Origin: Candidatus Bathyarchaeia archaeon
Lineage (GTDB): Archaea; Thermoproteota; Bathyarchaeia; Bathyarchaeales; Bathycorpusculaceae
Assembly (NCBI GenBank): GCA_041447175.1
Contig: CP166960.1
Location: 1,504,519 to 1,568,518 of the forward strand
Direction: 5' to 3'
Length of the DNA stretch: 64,000 nt
Shown here: one piece after another, positions 58,702 to 64,000 of the stretch
Position numbering within the stretch: position 1 is the stretch's first letter
Layout: every line of letters begins with the position of its first letter
Program-made: the position numbers and the translations under genes
Notes under the pieces: model-generated
Told to the model about the DNA's origin: nothing
Seen by the model: only the letters and a program-made list of their open reading frames with translations
The model's database searches: none

Positions 58702-59244
58702 GTGAACCTAAACGCAAAAAACTATAAATCAAACCAGATTTCTCAATCCAAAAAAATTTCTTTAACCGCAATTATGGCTGCATTAATCGCAGTTACAACC
58801 ATAATCGCCATACCCCTTCCACCCCCACTTTCAACCATAAACTTGGCGCCGGTGATAATCTTCACCGTAGCCATTCTTTTGGGACCAAAAGTTGGGGGCG
58901 CAGCCACGGCCATAGGATGCGCAATCGGCTACTTAACCGGCATAAGCGTCGGAACCATAGTTGTTCCCCCAGGCTTTCAATACATCTACCTGTTCGGATT
59001 AATTGCCGCCCGAACCCCAATGGCAATAGCAGTCGGGTTGCTGCGCAAAAAGAGCGAAATCGCAGGAATGACGCTGGGTGTTGTGGTGGAGACTATGATT
59101 TTCTTTGTCATCGACCTTGCCATGTTTGGCATAGCATTTGCCATATTTGACCTTGGGGTGTTCATTGACTTCGTGTTTGTACCCATCACCTTTGTTGTGC
59201 TCATTGCAGTCCGCAGGATGCTAAACAGCAAATATTTAGCTTAG
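58702..59244 (+). CDS. ECF-type substrate-binding membrane protein for thiamine or a precursor (ThiW/ThiT-like)
   Basis: 180 residues from GTG 58702. About six membrane helices. The N-terminal ISLTAIMAALIAVTTIIAIP and LSTINLAPVIIFTVAILLGP follow the pattern of ECF transporter S components, including the small-residue AxxxA helix that contacts the T component. It stands directly behind a TPP riboswitch, so it takes up thiamine or its hydroxymethylpyrimidine or thiazole part. T and ATPase components are not in the window and are probably shared. The specific substrate is not decidable by eye. Confidence 0.85.
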   Translation: MNLNAKNYKSNQISQSKKISLTAIMAALIAVTTIIAIPLPPPLSTINLAPVIIFTVAILLGPKVGGAATAIGCAIGYLTGISVGTIVVPPGFQYIYLFGLIAARTPMAIAVGLLRKKSEIAGMTLGVVVETMIFFVIDLAMFGIAFAIFDLGVFIDFVFVPITFVVLIAVRRMLNSKYLA

Positions 59245-59931
59245 ATGAAAGAAATGAATGAAAAAACGGTGTACACCGAGGAAAAAACCGCCAAAGAATA
59301 CGAAGCATACTACAAAACCAAGTACCGCAGAGCAGATGCTCTGGAAAAAAAGCTGCTGGAAAAAATGCTATCACAATTTAACGATATCAGTCAAGTGTTA
59401 GAGGTTGGTTGCGGAACAGGGCACTTCACAAAATGGATGGCAACACTGGGACTGCAATGTTACGGCGCTGATGTATCAAAGCCCATGCTGCAAGAAGCAA
59501 AAAACACGTGGACCCAAAGCTGCCTTGTTCAGTGCGAAGCAACACAGTTGCCCTTCGCAGCCCAATCCGTGGATATAGTTGCGTTCATAACAAGCTTAGA
59601 GTTTATCCGTGACCCCCAAACGGCGCTATCTGAAGCTTTGCGGGTTGCCAAGAAGGGTTTGGTTATTGGGCTGCTCAACAAATTCAGCCTCTCAACACTA
59701 ACAAAACAGGTCAAGACGACTTCAGGAAGAAGCAGGCACTACCAAAATGCACACTTCTACGCCGTAAAGGACATAGAACAAATGCTAAAGCAAACCCAAA
59801 CCAAGCGAAAGGCAATGGTGTGGGATACAACGGTTTTTCCATCGGTTTTCGGAGACCTCGAATCGTCCAGTTTACCGTTTGGAGCGTTTCTGGGCATCGC
59901 CGTAAAAGTGGAGCATGAATCAAATGAGTGA
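59245..59931 (+). CDS. SAM-dependent methyltransferase of the thiamine operon
   Basis: 228 residues; starts directly after the transporter stop. Class I methyltransferase motif I VLEVGCGTGHFTKWM, acidic loop YGADVSKPML, motif II-like VDIVAFITSLEFIRDP and ALSEALRVAKKGLVIGLLNK as in UbiE/BioC-like enzymes. The substrate is unknown. Cotranscription behind a TPP riboswitch with ThiE-like and PurM-like genes suggests a thiamine-linked role not assigned in the standard pathway. Confidence 0.8.
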   Translation: MKEMNEKTVYTEEKTAKEYEAYYKTKYRRADALEKKLLEKMLSQFNDISQVLEVGCGTGHFTKWMATLGLQCYGADVSKPMLQEAKNTWTQSCLVQCEATQLPFAAQSVDIVAFITSLEFIRDPQTALSEALRVAKKGLVIGLLNKFSLSTLTKQVKTTSGRSRHYQNAHFYAVKDIEQMLKQTQTKRKAMVWDTTVFPSVFGDLESSSLPFGAFLGIAVKVEHESNE

Positions 59932-60976
59932 AATCGGCAAGTTTCCAATAGACTTGATTGAAAGAACAGTTTATGCTCATTTAGGAGCCAAAAACCAAGC
60001 GGTCCTTGTCGGTCCAGGTCACGGCAGAGACAACACTGTAATCCAAGCTAATGGCGACCAAGTTCTCATCGCAACCGCAGACCCATTATCAGTCATTCCT
60101 GCTCTGGGCTTCAGAGATTCAGCTTACATATCGATACATCTTCTCGCGTCAGATTTAGCAACATGTGGGTTTCCACCCAGATTTTTCATGGCAAACCTCA
60201 ATCTACCGCCCCACATGAAGAACGAAGAGTTTGAGGAATACTGGAACTGCATCGACGAGGAATGCAAGAAACTTGGGGTAGCCATTGTGGGTGGACATAC
60301 AGGCAGATATGTAGGCTCCGACTACACAGTCGTGGGTGGGGGCGTGATGATGACGTTTGCCCCAAAAGACCAATACGTAGACAGCACCATGAGCAAACCA
60401 GGAGACGCCGTGCTAATGACCAAAGGCACCGCAATCGCCACAACCGCTATCCTCACACGGGTTTTCCCCCAAACCATCGAAAACGCCTTCGGCACAGCCT
60501 TCCTCAAAAAAGCGCACGCCTACTTGGAGAAGTTCAGTGTAGTGGAAGATGCCTTAGCGGTTGCTTCGGTGGGGCGCAGAGAAAAAGGCGTAACCGCAAT
60601 GCATGATGTCACGGAGGGAGGCTTAACGGGTGCACTTTATGAACTAACGGAGGCGTCGGGCGTAGGAGTAGAAGTGGACCTGTCAAAGGTCCCCGTAACC
60701 AAGGAAGCAAAGCAGATATGCGAGTTGTTTAACCTCTCACCTTACTCTACATTAAGTGAAGGCACCCTGATTGCGACAGTTAAACCTAAAAAAGCAGATG
60801 AAACCCAGCAAGCGCTGAAGGAGAAGGGCATAGAAAGCGCGGTCATCGGAAAAATCATTAGCCAAAAAGAAGGCAGATGGATCAAAACCGAAGGAAAAAA
60901 GAAGCCTTTGGAAAAACCCACCGTTGACCCGTATTGGGCGGCATATTGGAAAGCAACACAGGAAGGCTGGAAATAA
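59924..60976 (+). CDS. AIR synthase/PurM-superfamily protein (ThiL/HypE-like), thiamine operon
   Basis: 350 residues from ATG 59924 (GGAG 10 nt upstream), overlapping the methyltransferase by 8 nt. PurM-type features: GRDNTVIQANGDQVLIATAD, the metal/ATP-binding ISIHLLASDLATCGFPPRFF, GHTGRYVGSDYTVVGGG and TAMHDVTEGGLTGALYEL. The last is typical of HypE and of AIR synthase-related proteins. ThiL (thiamine phosphate kinase) belongs to the same superfamily. The usual ND in the N-terminal motif is SD here. Operon context favours an ATP-dependent step in thiamine phosphate metabolism; it may replace ThiL. Confidence 0.75.
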   Translation: MSEIGKFPIDLIERTVYAHLGAKNQAVLVGPGHGRDNTVIQANGDQVLIATADPLSVIPALGFRDSAYISIHLLASDLATCGFPPRFFMANLNLPPHMKNEEFEEYWNCIDEECKKLGVAIVGGHTGRYVGSDYTVVGGGVMMTFAPKDQYVDSTMSKPGDAVLMTKGTAIATTAILTRVFPQTIENAFGTAFLKKAHAYLEKFSVVEDALAVASVGRREKGVTAMHDVTEGGLTGALYELTEASGVGVEVDLSKVPVTKEAKQICELFNLSPYSTLSEGTLIATVKPKKADETQQALKEKGIESAVIGKIISQKEGRWIKTEGKKKPLEKPTVDPYWAAYWKATQEGWK

Positions 60977-60978
60977 AC

Positions 60979-61605
60979 ATGTCCAAGCTGGAAGGATTGT
61001 ATCTGGTTGTTTCGCCAATACTGCCCACGGATGCACTACTTTTTGCGGTTGAAAGGGCTTTGGAGGGCGGTGTTGACATAGTGCAGTTTTTGTCAGAGCA
61101 AGAAAACAGTGAAGTTCGAAAGGTGGCAGTGAAATTGGCAGAATTGACTCAGGGGCGCGATAAGCCTTTTCTCATAAACACGGACATAGCCTTAGCTAAA
61201 GAAGTTCAAGCGGATGGGGTTCATTTTGACAACTTGGAGACGGTTCCTGCGGAAGTAAGAGAAGCCTTGGGTGAAAACTGTATAGTAGGCTACACAGTTA
61301 ACGCGGATATGGAAAAGTTACGCTGGGCAGAAAATGTGGGTGCTGACTATGTTTCGTTTTGCGCTGTTTTTCAAACATGCACCAGTTCACACTGCCCGAT
61401 AGTGCCGTTAGAAAAAATAAGTGCCGCCAGAGCTGAGACCGGGCTTTCGATGTTTGCGGCTGGAGGCATAAATTTGGAGAATGTGGAAAAAGTTTTGGCG
61501 ACAGGCGTGGATGGCGTTGCGGTTGCGTCTGCGTTACTTAGGGCGGAAAACCCTAAGCAAACAGCTATGGCTTTTAAGGATAGAATCCTCAAACGCCACA
61601 GCTAA
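60979..61605 (+). CDS. thiE: Thiamine phosphate synthase-like protein
   Basis: 208 residues from ATG 60979, 2 bp after the preceding stop. TIM-barrel motifs of ThiE: GVDIVQFLSEQ, KPFLINTDIALAKEVQADGV, GADYVSFCAVFQTCTSS and MFAAGGINLENVEKVLATGV. ThiE joins HMP-pyrophosphate to thiazole phosphate. Several conserved spots diverge: NDR is NTD, the HLGQ stretch is HFDN, and QLR/K is QFLSE. It may be a variant enzyme with altered substrate. Last gene of the riboswitch operon. Confidence 0.8.
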   Translation: MSKLEGLYLVVSPILPTDALLFAVERALEGGVDIVQFLSEQENSEVRKVAVKLAELTQGRDKPFLINTDIALAKEVQADGVHFDNLETVPAEVREALGENCIVGYTVNADMEKLRWAENVGADYVSFCAVFQTCTSSHCPIVPLEKISAARAETGLSMFAAGGINLENVEKVLATGVDGVAVASALLRAENPKQTAMAFKDRILKRHS

Positions 61606-61617
61606 ACGAGGCAGTAG

Positions 61618-62511
61618 TTATCTTTTCATTTCGTCAAGCATGAAGGCTACGATTTCATCAGCTATGTTAACTTTGGTCACCATCTGCAGCCCCTTCCATC
61701 CCGGCTGACTGTTGACATCGCAGATTTTGGGTCCGTCGGGTCCCTCAAGAATGTCCACACCGCTGACTTTGGCACCCACCGACTGCGCCGCTCTGACAGC
61801 CATATCTTCAAACTCCTTGCTCAGCGTTATGGGAACGGGTCGGGCGCCTTGGCTGTAGTTGGTTTTCCAGCCGTCCGCTTCTCGCCGCATAGCCGCCACA
61901 ACATGGTCGCCAACCACAAAAACGCGGATGTCGGAGGTGCCGTGCTCCACAAACTCCTGCAGGTAAATGACGCCATGCTGGAAGGTAATGGCTTTAAAGA
62001 CTGTGAGGGCAACTTCGGGGTCGTTGACGCGGGTTGCGCCTATGCCTCGACTGCCAAAAACGGGTTTGATGACGACATCGCCACCCAGTTCATTGAATGC
62101 CTCCAAAGCCCAGTTAGCGCTCTCGGTTGCGAAAGTGCGCGGGACAGGCACACCGTTGTCTTCAAGAATGGAGAGTATATCGTATTTGTCGACGCAGTGT
62201 TCGATGGCTTCTGTGGGGTTGATGAGGTAGAAGCCTTCGCGTTCCAGCTTATAGAGCATGTCCATACGGAACACGAGCTCTTCAAGACTTCCGCGTCCGA
62301 TGGGGCGGATGAGCAAGGCGTCGAGGTCTTGGAGCAAATCTACATCTTGAAGGTTAATGTCTTTGGCTTTGAAGTAGGGTTTGCCTCCAAGCTGAGCGAT
62401 TAGTCGGGGAAAAGTGAAACAAACATAAGGTATGCCGCGTTTGGTGAGTGATTCTCGGACTTGGGTGCTACTCCAAGCTTCCATGTTTCGTGTTGCTATT
62501 CCAATCTTCAC
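61618..62511 (-). CDS. RimK-family ATP-grasp alpha-L-glutamate ligase (MptN/LysX-like)
   Basis: 297 residues. ATP-grasp features: GVPVPRTFATES, DVVIKPVFGSRGIGATRV (lysine and glycine loop), YLQEFVEHGTSDIRVFVVGD, SGVDILEGPDGPKICDVNSQPGWKGL with the metal-binding E/N pair. The N-terminal preATP-grasp domain starts GIATRNMEAWSST. This is the RimK branch that adds glutamate to cofactors, lysine-biosynthesis carriers or ribosomal proteins. Length and SQPGWKGL favour MptN-type tetrahydromethanopterin ligases. Convergent with thiE. Confidence 0.8.
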   Translation of the reverse strand: MKIGIATRNMEAWSSTQVRESLTKRGIPYVCFTFPRLIAQLGGKPYFKAKDINLQDVDLLQDLDALLIRPIGRGSLEELVFRMDMLYKLEREGFYLINPTEAIEHCVDKYDILSILEDNGVPVPRTFATESANWALEAFNELGGDVVIKPVFGSRGIGATRVNDPEVALTVFKAITFQHGVIYLQEFVEHGTSDIRVFVVGDHVVAAMRREADGWKTNYSQGARPVPITLSKEFEDMAVRAAQSVGAKVSGVDILEGPDGPKICDVNSQPGWKGLQMVTKVNIADEIVAFMLDEMKR

Positions 62512-62702
62512 GTAGGGTTCTCCTGCGGACTTTATCCTTCAAAAATGCATTTGGTTTGGGCTCTTAAAGTTTCCGCGGGAAAAACCACGCTTGCGCCCGA
62601 CAAGCTGCAATTATTAAATACAAAAATCAATATGCAGATAAAATTCTTATAGGGAGTTAGTTAAACTACAATAGAAAACTATTCGTGGAAAAGGGAAAGG
62701 CT

Positions 62703-63194
62703 TTGGCGAAAACAGAAAACAAGTGCATCGTGATTCTGGCAGTTTTAGTGTTTACGTTAGCATTCATGGGGATAGGTGCCTTTGGGGTAGTACAGGTTAA
62801 TGCTGAACCCACAGTATCGTTAAAGCTTCACAAGGACTTTGGGTACAGCAGCTTTGGCAACGACGCCCAAGGCAACTGGACAGTACAAGCCAACGTTTCA
62901 GAAGACACCACACGGGTCGAATTCTACCTTGACGATGAACTGCAACTTGACGACACCCAGACACCATTTGCATGGTCCTACAACACCGATGAATTCCCTG
63001 AAGGTCTGCACACCCTGAAAGCGGTGGCTTACGACGCAAACGGAGACACTGCAGCCGCAGAAACCCAACAGAACTTTGTTCCATACCCAGAAGGCTTAAC
63101 GACAACTATCATAATCGTGGTTGTAGTAAGCATCGTGGCTGCGTTAATTGCCGCTATAGTCATGATGAGAAGAAACGACAGCAAAAAACACTAG
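62703..63194 (+). CDS. Small exported Ig-like protein with C-terminal anchor
   Basis: 163 residues from TTG 62703 (GGGAAAGG upstream); GTG 62685 is the alternative. N-terminal hydrophobic signal IVILAVLVFTLAFMGIGAFG. One Ig-like domain spans about residues 45-130, with ANVSEDTTRVEFYLDDELQL and EGLHTLKAVAYDANGD. A C-terminal membrane helix (TTIIIVVVVSIVAALIAAIV) ends in MRRNDSKKH. Surface-anchored single-domain protein, possibly an adhesion or cell-wall component. Function unknown. Confidence 0.75.
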   Translation: MAKTENKCIVILAVLVFTLAFMGIGAFGVVQVNAEPTVSLKLHKDFGYSSFGNDAQGNWTVQANVSEDTTRVEFYLDDELQLDDTQTPFAWSYNTDEFPEGLHTLKAVAYDANGDTAAAETQQNFVPYPEGLTTTIIIVVVVSIVAALIAAIVMMRRNDSKKH

Positions 63195-63205
63195 GCCAAC
63201 AACAG

Positions 63206-63997
63206 CTAGAACGGGTGAATGAAGGCAACCATTTGATGGGCGTTCTCAAATTTTGGCTCCAGCGGCAACTGCAGGTAGGCGCCGTTTTGGTTGAAGTAGG
63301 GTTCGCCTTTACGGCTAAACAACGTGAGCACTTTGCCGTTGTGGTTAATTTTGTAGCCTGCCTCAGCGGGTTCATGTCCCCGTATGAGAATCTGCGCATC
63401 TAACGCCCCCAGAACCTCCTCGGTGACTTCTTGGCCAAAAACGTAACCAGCCCCCCTTGGAGAAGTTCCTAAACGGCGGATTTGCTCGTCAGGGTCGCTC
63501 CAAAGCAACTCCTCAAGAAACGTCGCTTTGGGATACAGTTGTTGGGCGTTGGCGAGGTCTTGGAGACTTCGAAGGTTGTGGGGTAGTCCACCGTGAACCA
63601 TGAGGTAACGTTTCTCCACGTAAACCGCGACCTGCAAGTGACAAAAGAGTTCTGTGAGTCGTTGATACACGTCATAGCCGTTTTGCTTGAATTTGCGTTG
63701 CAGGTATTCGGGCAGGTCATGGGGAGAAGCCATCAAATCAGGGGGACCTTCATGATTTCCCTGCAACAACACAACTTGCAGGGGAAAAGCCAACTTAAGC
63801 TCAAGCACGCAGTAAATCAGCTCAGGCGACAAGGCACCACGGTCGCCGTAATCCCCCAAAAAAATCATCGACGCAAACTTGTCGCGTTCCAGTTTGTCAA
63901 GAAAACCGCTCTGCTCCAAAATGACGCGTAGACTGTCAAGGTCGCCATGCAAGTCCCCAACAACCAACGCCTCCCCCACGGGTTTGAGAGTGACCAA
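63206..63997 (-). CDS. Serine/threonine-type metallophosphatase, start near window edge
   Basis: 263 residues visible. The metallophosphoesterase motifs appear in order: VGDLHGDLDSL (GDxHG), MIFLGDYGDRGALS (GDxxDRG), LLQGNHEGP (GNHE), a late MVHGGLP histidine and ILIRGHEPAE. These are the PP1/PP2A/Apaf-type phosphatases with a two-metal centre. A TTG at 63997 is a plausible start, but the frame touches the window edge so the true N-terminus may lie outside. Target proteins are unknown. Confidence 0.9.
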   Translation of the reverse strand: MVTLKPVGEALVVGDLHGDLDSLRVILEQSGFLDKLERDKFASMIFLGDYGDRGALSPELIYCVLELKLAFPLQVVLLQGNHEGPPDLMASPHDLPEYLQRKFKQNGYDVYQRLTELFCHLQVAVYVEKRYLMVHGGLPHNLRSLQDLANAQQLYPKATFLEELLWSDPDEQIRRLGTSPRGAGYVFGQEVTEEVLGALDAQILIRGHEPAEAGYKINHNGKVLTLFSRKGEPYFNQNGAYLQLPLEPKFENAHQMVAFIHPF

Positions 63998-64000
63998 CTT

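Noticed and set aside
1-64000. CRISPR arrays, transposase genes and rRNA genes
   Set aside because: None seen: no regularly spaced direct repeats, no DDE or HUH transposase motifs and no rRNA-like stretches.

Overview
The window reads as archaeal chromosome. Supporting signs are TATA/BRE-type promoters close to start codons, frequent TTG and GTG starts, a tRNA-Lys(UUU) with an encoded CCA end, an archaeal-type valyl-tRNA synthetase, a RimK/MptN-like ATP-grasp ligase, ArnR1-like winged-helix proteins, a possible CdvA-like coiled-coil protein and large NosD-like surface proteins. The mix suggests a TACK archaeon, most likely a Bathyarchaeia-type organism. That placement is inference; no marker gene in the window proves it.

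Layout. (1) 1-5.2 kb: chromosome with glycosyltransferases (one a GT2-GT4 fusion), a metallo-beta-lactamase-fold hydrolase and small unknown proteins. (2) 5264-42591: a 37.3-kb integrated head-tail provirus. It is bounded by a 15-bp direct repeat of the tRNA-Lys 3' end; the intact tRNA is at the right end and a tyrosine integrase sits 23 bp inside the left end. (3) 42.7-64 kb: chromosome with a PadR regulator, an acidic coiled-coil protein, two loci of beta-helix surface proteins, nadX-valS, a cation/Ca2+ antiporter, a deaminase, a GH13 amylase, a TPP-riboswitch-led thiamine operon, an ATP-grasp ligase and a metallophosphatase.

The provirus has four blocks. Left (5.3-9.8 kb): integrase, small regulators, nested inverted repeats and dyad operators. 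Cargo (8.8-19 kb): a 7-TM protein with a winged-helix partner, a frameshifted Ca2+/Na+ antiporter, MscS, an AbiE-like toxin-antitoxin operon with a nuclease-like third gene, a Cys-cluster protein and a DUF4209/HEPN-like protein. Late block (33.8 to 19.0 kb, minus strand): protease, cement, major capsid, portal, connector, head closure, tail terminator, tail tube, tail chaperone with a -1 frameshift site, gp10-like neck protein, short tape measure, tail tip, small terminase, large terminase and an ABC-GNAT fusion. Right block (33.8-42.4 kb): a LuxR-type HTH, a DNA N6-methyltransferase divergent from a three-gene GHKL-ATPase/receiver/unknown operon, and a winged-helix operon next to the tRNA. 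No tail sheath is recognised, so a siphovirus-like virion is expected.

The best candidate for an undescribed system is 34142-40017. It combines a methyltransferase with a protein carrying two GHKL ATPase modules (MORC/Hsp90-like and histidine-kinase-like), a receiver-domain protein with a zinc-finger-like tail, and an unknown protein. A signalling-type antiviral or modification-linked system is the working inference. The second strong signal is the perfect T_TTT_TTA slippery heptamer in the tail chaperone gene.
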